From Sarcocystis neurona (lineage: Eukaryota > Apicomplexa > Conoidasida > Eucoccidiorida > Sarcocystidae), in assembly GCA_000727475.1 (NCBI GenBank), contig KL647310.1, forward strand, positions 1,005,324 to 1,069,323: DNA of 64,000 bases, read 5' to 3'. The position numbers and the translations under genes are program-made. Below are positions 11,401 through 23,400 of the stretch, piece after piece. How positions within the stretch are numbered: the stretch's first letter is position 1; each line of letters starts with the position of its first letter. Under the pieces are notes generated by a model, which did no database searches, was not told where the DNA came from, and was given only the letters and a program-made list of their open reading frames with translations.

Positions 11401-14400
11401 CCTTCATTCGTCTGTCTCAGCAGCGGCTTGCCGACAGCAGCAGCGGCAGTGTTATCGCTTGTATAGCAGCAGCAGCAAAAGTTTATTACCTCCGGCAGCA
11501 GTGGCAGCAGCGCATCTGGAGCAGCTGCAGGATCAGCTGCTTGACAGCAACTGCAGCAAGAGTCCTCTCCAGCACCAGGCACACATGTGCTCAGCACAGC
11601 CGCCCATGTTGGCGGCAGGACAACAGTGAATTACTGAGCAGCAGAAGCAGTAGCAGTAGGTTCCCTTCCCGCAGCAGTAGCAGCAGGTGGTCGGTGGGCA
11701 GGCAACTTTGTCACTCCAACCATCTTGAGTGAGAATACCTTAGCGATCTCACGCAAGGTAGCAGCAGCTTTGATCAACTCCCGAGCTCCTCGTCGCACGG
11801 GCGCGGCCGCGTGGTTCTGCGCGTTTGCTTGCACGTGTACACGTATGTGGTGGGCTGTGTCGGTCGGTGCTGCTGCCTGCCCCGTTCGTATCAGCTCCTG
11901 GTGTCTGAAGAAGGCCGGCCTGGCACGCGTTGACGCTCGTGTGTCTCTTTGTGTTTGCATAGAGACTGCTGTCTCTATTGGGCTGCTGCGCGTCCGACCG
12001 TCCTCCTCCTGCACTGCTGGTGTCCCTGGCAGTCATGTGCTGCTGCGGCTGTCTGCGGCTCTGCTGGCAATCGCTGTCTTCCGGGGCTGCTGCTCTGCCT
12101 CTCGTGCTGCTGCTCTCCGGTGCATCATCGCTTCTGCTTTCTCGACTGCCTGTTGGGCTGCTCCTGTGTAGCTCGATTGACGCCGCTTCTTTCCTTCTGA
12201 ATTTTGCCTCGTATATTTACAGATGTGTGTTTGTATGTGTATATGTGCGTATGTGTGTATATCTTTGAGTGTATGTATACGCATGTAAGTACACGTGTGT
12301 CCGTCAATATATGTGTGTGTGTCTACACGCATGTATGTATGTGCATGTGTATATCTGTTGTATGTGTCTGAGGTGTACGTGTATGTATTCATATGCATCT
12401 GCGTACACCATATATGTAGGTGTGTATCTCCGTATGTATAGCTGTATGTGTAAATGCACGTATGCCTGCCTATGTATTCGTATAGATGTATGCATATATG
12501 TGTGTGGGTATATGTCAGTAGATGTGTGTGGACGTGTATGTATGTTTTCGTTTGAACAATTACGTGCGTGCTCTCTCATGGTTCTGTGCTCCTGGTGTGC
12601 TGCGCTGGGCTCCCGCCGCTGCGCTACTATCGTGCGGCTGGGACGTGTGTTGCTTCGACCAGATCGGCGATTTTGGCTTGATGACGAACGCCTTCGGAGG
12701 CAGCAGCAACCCGATGCAGCAGCAGCAGCAACTCCAGAGGAGTGCGGGCACTAGACGGAGAAGCGTCGTGCTGCAGGACTACACTTCGGGCGGCGGAAAT
12801 CTGCGATCGCTGCGTTTTTCGGCCGGCGTGGGAACGGTGTACTACATGGCACCCGAGCAGGCTTCTGGCTGCAGGTAGGGAATTTCTTCTCCCAAGCGCT
12901 GCTGGTCGCCACTGGCACTGCGTTCTACACGAGAAAGGATGGCCTGCACTGGTGTCTCCGCCCTCCGGTGACACTGCTGTTGCTGCTGCTTCGCTGTTGC
13001 TGTTGCTCTGCTGCTGCTACTGCTCTGTTGCTGCTGCTGCTCTGTTGCTGCTGCTGCTCTGTTGCTGCTGCTGCTGTGTGGCAGCTGCTGCTGCTGTGTG
13101 GCAGCTGCTGCTCTGTCGCACCTGCTGCTCTGTCGCACCTGCTGCTCTGGTGCTGCTGCACGTGCCCTGGGGTAGTAGCATATTCTTCGCAGAAGCAACT
13201 CGTGTCCCGGTGCTCCTCTCCGTCGGCCGTGCGTCTGCTGCCCTTCTGTGGCCTCTCTTGTCCGCCGGTGCGCCTGGAGAGTTGCTGCTGCTGCTGGGGG
13301 GTATTTCGTCGCTCCTATTCCATCCCGACGACGCGTCTCCTGCGCTGCTTCTGGCCCCCTGCTCGTGCCGGTGCGCACGTCCTGCACCTGCTGTCACCTC
13401 TCTCCTACANNNNNNNNNNNNNNNNNNNNNNNNNNNNNNNNNNNNNNNNNNNNNNNNNNNNNNNNNNNNNNNNNNNNNNNNNNNNNNNNNNNNNNNNNNN
13501 NNNNNNNNNNNNNNNNNNNNNNNNNNNNNNNNNNNNNNNNNNNNNNNNNNNNNNNNNNNNNNNNNNNNNNNNNNNNNNNNNNNNNNNNNNNNNNNNNNNN
13601 NNNNNNNNNNNNNNNNNNNNNNNNNNNNNNNNNNNNNNNNNNNNNNNNNNNNNNNNNNNNNNNNNNNNNNNNNNNNNNNNNNNNNNNNNNNNNNNNNNNN
13701 NNNNNNNNNNNNNNNNNNNNNNNNNNNNNNNNNNNNNNNNNNNNNNNNNNNNNNNNNNNNNNNNNNNNNNNNNNNNNNNNNNNNNNNNNNNNNNNNNNNN
13801 NNNNNNNNNNNNNNNNNNNNNNNNNNNNNNNNNNNNNNNNNNNNNNNNNNNNNNNNNNNNNNNNCCTCTCCTACCATATTATATATATATATATATATAT
13901 ACGTCTCGGCCGTCAACTCATGCGCCACAACATACTGCTCGTGCTGTTGCTGAGCGGCCGTGCCGCTGTTCTCTATGAAGGAGCCGTTGGCAGCTGCTTT
14001 GGCGGTTGGGACAATATCTGTGGCTCTGTATGTCGTGTTGCTGCTGCTGCGTGGCCCCCAGGAAGAAAAGGCCGCCGCACGTGTTGCTTCTGCACACGCC
14101 TGCATATACTGCCCTCGTGGGTCTTGCGCATCTTCGCTACTGTACAGAAAAAGAAACGGAGAAGAAGTAACAGATACAGAGACGCAGACGTCGGAGCTAC
14201 TCGTTTACGTAGACCTGCGCCCCGTGATGTTGCAAGAGTCCAACACAGAGAGACACATCTCTGCAACGAAGTATGCGAGGACACCCTGCGACGCCGTCGC
14301 TTCCACGTCAAATTAGACGCCCACGTTCACATATGTTGGTCGACGGCGGTTGCTGTTGATTGGCCAGTTGTGCCTGGGCTCCAGACGACGTGCGTATACA

Positions 14401-17400
14401 TTTCCTACCTGTGTGTAGCAAGCTGGAGGCCCGCATCTGTGAGGCGCCTCGGACACAGAGATAGAGGGAGTGTGTGGCGCGGCGCGGCGAGACAGGAAGA
14501 AGGGCCGTGGAAGTGTGGGGGGTGGTGTTTTCTGTGTGGGTGGGTGACGTCTCGCCTGGGTGGGTGGTTGTTGTGCGACCGGCCACAACAGCAGAGAGAT
14601 GTAGCGAGAGAGCTGTACAGAGTTCTTTACATGCTCACGGCGCGCGTGGGGGTCTTTTTCCTTACTTAAGGAGGTGTTCTGCAGCAGCTCCTCGTTTTCT
14701 CCATGGGGGGAGTATATACGTGTGTGTGGGGAGATACGTGTGTTCTGTGTATTTGCGTGGGTGCTGCTTCACATGTGGGTGCCTGTGTATGTCTGTGTGT
14801 GCGTGGGCGGGTGCATGCGTCGTCACACACTGGCAACACGCAGGTATGACCAGAAGGCAGACATTTTCTCGCTGGGGGTGGTGCTGTTCGAAATGTGGAG
14901 TCCTCCGTTCTCTACGGAGATGGAGAGGGCTGCCGTCCTCGGCTGTCTCACGGTGTCTCGGGAACAGCAGCTGCATGCGCGACGCCGGGCGCAGCAGCAG
15001 CAGCAGACGTCGCGACAGCAGCCGCAGTCGCTGTCGGAGGACCACCAGCCACAGCAGCAGCAGCAGGAGGAGCGGCAGCAGTCGTCGAAGCAGCAGCCTC
15101 CGCAAGAGACTGCGAGAACGCGCAAGCGCTTGCGCCGTCTTGAGCGGCTCCAAGCGCGCAGCCGACCCGCGCCGCTCGTCCTCCAGCCGAATCTGGTTCA
15201 TCCAGAAGGGGAGACGCAGAGTCGCGAACCCCAGCAGCAGCAGGAGGCGCAGCGGGATATCGACGGCCGGCAAGAGCAAAAAGCACCGACAGACGGCTCC
15301 CAGCAGCAGGAGCAGCTGCTACGTGCTTGTGACGACAAAACGACAGAGCAGGCAGAGCAGCGGGGTAGCGCTGATACCGCTGCAGTAGAGCGGCAATGCG
15401 CCTCAGACCATGCGGCGGCGACTTCCGTCGATACTGCAGGTGCAGCTCCTGCCAGTGTGGCTAGTGCTCCTGGCGTATCTACTGCTGCTGGTGGAGCTAC
15501 TGCTGCTGGTGAAACTTCTGCTGCTGGCGGAGCTACTGCTGCTGGCGGAGCTACTGCTGCTGGCGGAGCTACTGCTGCTGGCGGAGCTACTGCTGCTGGT
15601 GGAGCTACTGCTGCTGACGGAGCTCCTGGAGCTCCTGCTGCTGGCGGAGCTACTGCTGCTGGCGGAGCTACTGCTGCTGGCGGAGCTACTGCTGCTGGCG
15701 GAGCTACTGCTGCTGGCGGAGCTACTGCTGCTGGCGGAGCTACTGCTGCTGGTGGAGCTACTGCTGCTGACGGAGCTCCTGCTGCTGGTGGAGCTACTGC
15801 TGCTGGGGTACCTAGTGCTGCTGCTGGCGCTGCTGGTCGTGCTGCAGCTGATGGGTTTGATTTGCTGGAGTTCATCCGCATGCACATTCCAGCAGACGTT
15901 GCTCCATTGATCTACGCGATGTTGCAGCAGGAGCCGGAGAAGCGTCCAGCAGCTGACGCCTTGTTGCTCGATGAAGTGCTGCTGCCTCTGGAGCTTAGCA
16001 GCAGTAGCGGCACCACGAACTCGCTGCCAGCTGCTTGCAGCGGCGTTGCCTCTCTACCTTTTGCGGCAGACAGAAGCAGCACGGCTGTGTGCGCAGCCGC
16101 AGGAGGCAGCAAGACCGTCGCAGTTGCAGTGACGCCGTCGCCGAGAACAAGCAGCAGCAGCAGCACTGGCGACAACGAGCCGCCGAAAGCCGCTGCTAAC
16201 GCAGCAGCAGCGCAAGAGGCTGCAGGAGTCGGAACAGCGGCAGCCGAACGGGCACCGGCAGCAGATGGTGGTGGCCGAGCCGCAGCAGCTCCAGCAGCAG
16301 CGGACGCAGTAGTGCGCGCGCACAAGCACGCCGAAGCAGCGCCGCACGCTCCAGCAGCTCAAGCACGTCCACCCGCAGACGCTGCCCTAGGTGCTGCCGC
16401 CGGAAACGGAGGTGCTGTGACTCTGTCGCGTCCCCCCTCGGCTGCTGCAGCGCACTTCCTGGCACTCGCAAAAGGGAAATTCGATGCTCGCCTTTCTCCG
16501 CAGCAGCACATCTTCCGCCAGGTGTGTACCAGCGGCGCAGGCTGCGTGACGTTGCTGCCCCTCCCACAGCCTCGCAGATCGACAGGGAGCTGTTTGTTCA
16601 CACCTGCCAGACAGAAACCAGGTCTTTGCGACCTGGTGTCTAGATTTATATATCCACACGTCCCTCTTTATTTAGCTTGTCAGGAGGTCCAGATACGCCT
16701 TCCTACGTGGAAGAATCGACATTATCAGCTTGCTTCTTTCTTTCTGTGTGGTGCGCGCTGTCGGGAACAAGTTCGACTGCAGCGAGGAACACTTCGAGCT
16801 ACTTCATAGACAACGATGCAGGGTCAGACACTGCTGTTGCTGCGTCTCTCGATAGCGCACAGACTCTACAACTTGCGGCTGCTGCTGTGAGCAGACGCGC
16901 TGCGACTTGCAGATCCCACTGCGCCGTTGCTGCCAGGGGATGTATGTGTATGTGTGTGTATGTGTGCTACCGCTGTGGAGGCCTGCTGCTGCTGCCGCGT
17001 TTTTCCGCTTGATGCAGCGTCTCTCGCCCCTCCTCCAGGCGGTGCTGCGCGTGTGTCTGCTGCCGGTGTCTGGGGCAGCAGCCCTCCTCCTCCTGCTGCG
17101 ATATTTCTCTTGCGCAGGGGCTCGCCTTCTTCGGTCGGGACCTGAGGGCCGTTGCGTTCTCGTCCGGGCTGCCGCGCACCCGGCTTCCTCTGCGCTGCGT
17201 GCGCTGCTGCTGTTGGTCGTTGCCATGTATTGCTGTGGCTTCTGCTTTTGCCGGACCATCTTCTCTTCTCCTGCTGCTGCTACCCAGCGCTCCCGTCGTC
17301 GCTCTGTGTGTGTGGACTGCTGCAACGCGCGGGGATTACGTCCGCGGTTGCTGCTGCTGTCTCTGCTGCTGCGGCTGCTGCAGGTGTTTGACGTCCTAGT

Positions 17401-20400
17401 GCGGTACCCTTTTTCCCACGAGGCGGTGCAAGTAATGACGTCACTACTCGATCGCTGCGAAGATGAAGGGGCCTTAAAACGTTTCTTGCTACCGCGGCGG
17501 TCTCTCGTCAAAAACGTAAGTGTTGCTGAAACGACAGAGGACCGGAGAAGCAATACTGACGTGCAACTGCAGCTGAGCTTCCTTCTCTTCCTGCTGTTAG
17601 CGGGGCTCTGAGAGATTACACCCGCCCTCCTCTCCCCTTCGTACCACCTGCACTGCCGCTGCTGCTGTCGACACGCGGCCCTGCTGCGTTGCTGCTGACA
17701 AAGGACGCTGCTGTCTGGCTTCCCGCCAGGACTGCTGCTGCTTCTTGCTGTTGCTTCTGCGCCGCCGCGCGAAGACATGCTGCTGCTCACGAGGCGTGGA
17801 GAATGTCGAGCTGCCAACCTTGCTAGCGCCGCTTTGCCTGGTGCTGCTGTGTGTCCGTGCTGGTCGACTGCGTAGCCCTTGGGGAGGACTGCGCTGCTCT
17901 GGACGGGCACAAAAGCTGGCACGGCCGCATACTCGCCGACGTACGCAGCAGCCATCTTCTTCGAAACTGCTGCTCTGCCACACACTGCTCATCTCCGCTG
18001 TTCTTGCTGCTCCACAACTGCTGCTGCTGTGCGCGCCGCCTTGCGACGCTGGTGTGCTGCGGTGGTCTGTACTGCTTTCTGCAGTTGCCCGTCCGCCTCG
18101 CCGAGCCCCTCCTGCAGGCGCTGGCGCTGCGACTGCCTCATCTACGTCTCTTCAAGTGCCGCCTTGCAGGCGTGCAGACGCACACATGTACACTTTATAT
18201 TCCTGTACACCTGTATATGCACATATATTATGTATTGATGTATATGTTCCTAGACGTACATATGTATATGTAAGAATATATACGTATACACAGGTTCGTG
18301 CACCGATATGTTCGTGTATATACGTACATGTGTATGTAGACCAATACACGCCTGTGTTCCTGGACGCGTACATACGTGCACATATACGCAGGTGTGTATT
18401 GCTATACATATATATATATATATGTTCCTACACACGTATCTTCGTGTGTGCGTGTATATGTTTGTCTATTCATATATATATATATATGTCTGTATACGTA
18501 GATATGTGTAAATATGCGTTTGTTCCTGCACACGTATCCGTATGCATATGCACGCTTACGTAGATATGTGTTGCTGCCTACGCTTCTTCTGTGTGGCGTC
18601 GTCTCTCGCCTGTGTTGCTGCGTACGACTCGCACGTACTGCAGCAGGGACCGACCTCTTCGGTTGCAGCAACTGCACGACGTACATGCAGCAGCAGTGCG
18701 ATGCTCTTTTCCGACAACAGCAGCCGTTTGTGTCCCTGTGCGTGCATGCGCATTGACGGGGAGGTGCGTTCGTCAACGAGTCACCCGTGAACCTGCATGC
18801 GTACTGTATATCACTTATGTACAGCGCACAGGTAAATACATTTATATATATGTATATGTGGGCTTGTCTGTGTACAATCGTACGCGTATATGTCTGCGTG
18901 AACCCATATTTGGAGGCATATATATATATATATATATATGAATATATATGTATATGTATGTATATGTATATATGTATATATATGTATATATTATATATAT
19001 GTGTATATGTATATTCGTGTATATGTTTATGAACATTCGCGTAGCGTAAATATGTACATATATATGTATATATGTGTACCTATATATATGTATACACACG
19101 CGTGTGCTCACAAACAGATGCGTATGGCGTGAACCTATATAAATCTCTATATCTGTACATATAGATATATGTATATGTATACAGATATATATATCTACGC
19201 GTGTGTGTTTATAAATATAAACATATATATATACATACATGTGTATATGCTCACAAGCATAGGCGTATGGAAACGTATGTGTATACTTATGTCTATGCAG
19301 TTGTGTGTGGTTACATGGGGGTCCCAGCAAATTTAGACAGTAGGGTCTGTTCGTATAGAAGACGCATCTGTGTGTCTGCTAGTCGGTGTTTGGGTATGTG
19401 TATGCGGGGAGTTTGCTCGTGGTGGTGCGGGCTTTTTGCTGCGTTGTGCAGCAGCCGCTGCTGGATCGCCTGCAGACGTTCATCCGGGGCCTGGTGAGGG
19501 AGCACTGCGCCGCGATTTTCCAGCGGAGAGGCGCTGTTGCCATGTGCCTTCCGATTTTGCTGCCGCTGCCGCAGCGGCTCGCAGGCAGCCTCAGTTATAC
19601 ACGACGCTTGCTGCGGCAGCTGCGCGCCATGTACGAGATGCTGCAGCGCCTTCGGCACCGGCAGCAGCAGCTGCAGCGTCAGCAGCAGCCCCACAAGGCG
19701 GAGCAGGAGCAGCAGCAACAGGCGCAGCAGCAGCAACAGGCGCAGCAGCAGCAACAGGCGCAGCAGCAGCAACAGACGCAACAGCAGCAACAGACGCAAC
19801 AGCAGCAACACGCGCAACAGCAGCAACACGCGCAACAGCAGCAACATGCGCAGCAGCAGCAGCGGCCGCAGCAGCAGCGGCCGCAGCAGCCGCAACGAGG
19901 CCTGCCGCCGCAGCGAGGCCTGCCGCCGCATGTAGGGGGCGGAAGCGCACAGACGACTCCGCGTTCTGCAGGGACACGAGCAACTCGGAAAGTCCCTGCC
20001 CGTGCTGCTGCCTCTCTGCATGCCGTTGGTGCTGTCTCCTTGGGACTCCACGTTGGGCGTCACCAGTTTTCTTCAGCTGCTGCGCCTGCTGCTTCCTCGT
20101 GTCGAGCCCGAGACACTGCTGCTGCAGCGGGCAGTGCCCGTTCTGCGGCGACTGCTGTTGGTAAGGCCCCGCCTGTGCTGCGGCTGCGTCTTCTACTCCC
20201 TGCTGCACCGCAGGCGTCCTGCGTCCCATATTCTCTTTTCGCATGTCTACCTAGACACCAGCATATATATATATGTATATACACACACGAAAGGACATGC
20301 GCATCTCTACGCGCAGTAAACATATATGCGTGCCTGACTACCACATACAAATGGACACTTATGCGTAGACGCATGCGCTTACACACACACACACACATAC

Positions 20401-23400
20401 ACAGATCTAAGAGGCGAGGGCGCTTGGTTGTAGGTATATTCTTCCCCTGAAGGATGTAGTGGCTCTCCTCCTGCAGGCGGTGAGTGAACAGCTGCATTTT
20501 GATCTGCGTCAGGGTATCTGTCACGTGTGTTAAGAACATCTCGCTAACAGAGAAACGGCGGGGGGAGAAGACGGTGGCCGTTGGTGGGGCTGCTGTTATG
20601 ATGGTGCCCACTCGTCTAGTAATCCGCATCTCACAGGCCGTGACGACCCGCTCTGGCGGTGCCACTGCCCTGCAGCTGCTGCTGCTGCCGTTGCGTGTCT
20701 TGTTGCGCTTGCCGCTCATCATGCTGGTCGGACTCCGCTTCCGGAGGCGCAGCTGCACGGGTAAACTTAGCGACAGATCCGCTTCTTTGTCGTCTCCTGC
20801 TAAAGCTGGGATGCAGCTGAAAAGACTGTTGCCCTTGTATTGCCTCCCTGCTGGCGCCACGTGAACGTAGATATATATATGTGTATATCTGTGTGAGTGT
20901 GTGTGTGTGTGTTTGGTGCTGTTTCTGCTGGGGTCTGCGTTTGGTGGAGCAGGACGTGAAGGGGGTCGGAGAGCGGCGCCGCCTGATACGACAGCAGGGA
21001 GTTTGTCGACGGGCTTGAGTAACACGCCTCGTTCGCTTCGTGCCGCTTCGACGTCTGCGTCACCGCCTCCTCAGTCTGCATCTGGAGGTGCTGCTGGTGT
21101 TGCTGCAGCTCTTGAGGCAGCTGATGCTGCAGATGGTCACGGTGCTGCCGCTGCTGCTGCTGCAGGGAGTAGGGTAGGTCGTCCCGGGTCTCCTGCGTTC
21201 CCTGCTGCTGACGCTGCTCTGCCTGCGCAGCAGGACCTGGCGGCAGCAGCGGCAGAGGCAGGGGTGACTGCGGCAGCAGCGGCGGCGACAGCAGAATCGA
21301 CAGCAGCGGCCGCGCAAGCGACAGACAAGGTGACGCCGGCCAGCAGGGTTGCACCGCAGGAGACTGATGCAGCAGGCGCAGAAACATGTTCGGCTGCAGC
21401 TGCTGCACTTGCTGCAGCAAAAACGGCGCTGCAAGCTGCGCCGATTCTTGCCAGTTGTGGGGTCCCGCCTCCCCGCGTCTTTCCTCTTCCTCTCTTCCGA
21501 CCCTACCGGGTGCGTCCGCAGCCGTTCACACCTGCAGCTGCGGACTCTGATGCTGCTCTGCTTCCTGCTGTCGCGGCTGCTGTGCCTGCGAATCCGTCGA
21601 CGACGCTGCTGGCGACTCCTTCGACACCGCGCGCAGCAGCACCTGCGGCTCCTGAAGGTCGCCGGGGAGCGGCCACGGGACAGCATTTTAGCCTAGCAGC
21701 TGGAGGCGCAGGAGCGGGAGGCAGACTCAACACCACTTTAAACCGGGCGACTGCTCCGGCCTCTCCCTTCTTACCAGCAGGTCCCACCCCAGCACGCACT
21801 GCTGCGCAGGCGCCACCCGCAAGCTCCGACAGTCAGCCAGGAGGGGCAAGCAGCAGCACCAGCAACGGTGGAAAAGAGGCCGTGCGCACAGCAGCTACCA
21901 GCGCCGACAGCAAATCGCCGGGTGCCGCAAGTGGGGAGCAGACAGCGTTGACGACAGCCGGGAGGAGCGGTGGGTCGCCTGCAGCAGCAGTCGGCACACC
22001 AGCAGAAGCTGCAGCTTCCACGACAACAGGGGATGCATCACTTCTTTCACTTCCCTACGAATGCCTACCGCTTCATACAGCTGTGGTCCCTGCTGCTGCG
22101 CTGGCTGCCACGCCTGCTGCGGGTGCTGCAGCAGCTGCTGCGACGACGGAGCATGTGCTGCGTGCACCAACTTCTCCAGGGGCCGCCGTGGTGTTGCTGC
22201 TGGATGCTGCTGCTACACCTCTCGTGCTCCCGTTTTCGCTCTTCCACGGCGCAGCAGCAGCTGCTGCTGCTGACGCCACTGCTGTTGCTGCTGGAGCCGC
22301 AGACGCTGCAGTTGCAGCGAGCGGCGCAGCAGCAGGCATCGCCACTCGTCCAGCAGTACAACGACGCTGGGCCTTCGCGCCGACGTTTCTTAAAACAGCA
22401 ACCGGAAGAGGCAGCTGCTCTTGCTGCGGCAGCAGCCAGGGCGCGTGCCCCAGCAGCAGCGAAGGCGCCGCCGCGGCCTTTGGGCCCGGAGGCAAAACCG
22501 CAGCAGCGACGGGCTCCTCTGTTATGAACAGCAGCAGCAGCAGCAATGTGACAGACGCAGCAGCGCCGCAAGAAGTATATGCTGCGCTCTACGATATTGT
22601 CGTGGATCTAGACGCCTTTCAGGACTGGAGCTTGTATTTGGACAGCAGCCGGGACCTGCTTCACAGCAACAGCGGCGTCTCCGCTGCTGCTGCCTCGCTT
22701 CCTGCTGCTTTCTTCGACGCTGAGGTGGTCGCCACCGCAGCAGACGTCCTTGCGCCTCTCGCAGACGCCGCAGCTCCGAACAGCAGCACCTCTGGCAACA
22801 ACAGCAGCAACACCGCAAGCGGGAGCGGGAGCGGGAGCGCAGAGCCGGGCAGCGACAGCGAGGCGGTGGTCGGCACGCGGCTGCTGCTCGTGTGGACACT
22901 CAGCGAATTGCTCCCGGTCCTACTACAACACGTCGTCATGGTACGCCCCAGCAAAGAAAAAAGCGTCTCCCACACATCGCGTGGATCTGTAACTCATACG
23001 TATCGGTGCAGGAGTCTACATGTGTACGTCGTGTAGGCTTGTATACGGACAGAAATGTATTTGTTTCTCACGCACAGAAGCACGTGGACAGGTATTTGTG
23101 TAGACACGGTGGAGCACGCGGAAGAGGTGCGCGTTTCCCTGCTGCTGCTGGCCTCAGGTTGACTGCGTCTTAGCTTTGCTGCTGCTGCTGTTGCTGCTGC
23201 TGCCCAGTGTTGCTGCTGTCTGAGAGCGAGTCGTCTAACGAGAGAGATGCCGCGTGGGAACGCTGCTGCTAGTGAACTGCCGTTCGCGCCTGTTTCCTCT
23301 TTCTGCTCTCCTGCTGCTCGACCCGCGGAGACGCTGCTGTTGCTGGTGCTGCTGCCTCGGCAATTTCGAGCGAGCTGCCCCTCGCACTGCTCAACACGTA

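Noticed and set aside
12742..14669. Long frames spanning the N-run
   Set aside because: Their length comes from unknown bases; the flanks show only CTG-repeat translation and intron sequence.
15480..15812. CRISPR-like array
   Set aside because: Units are contiguous 18-mers without spacers and the genome is eukaryotic.
8560..19310. TG/TA arrays as telomeric sequence
   Set aside because: Apicomplexan telomere repeats are TTTAGGG-like; none is present and the arrays lie inside introns.
20463..20511. Small extra HisRS-like exon reading LHFDLRQ
   Set aside because: It resembles LPFDLR, but the required phase gives an immediate stop and a better motif 2 candidate exists at about 22,220.
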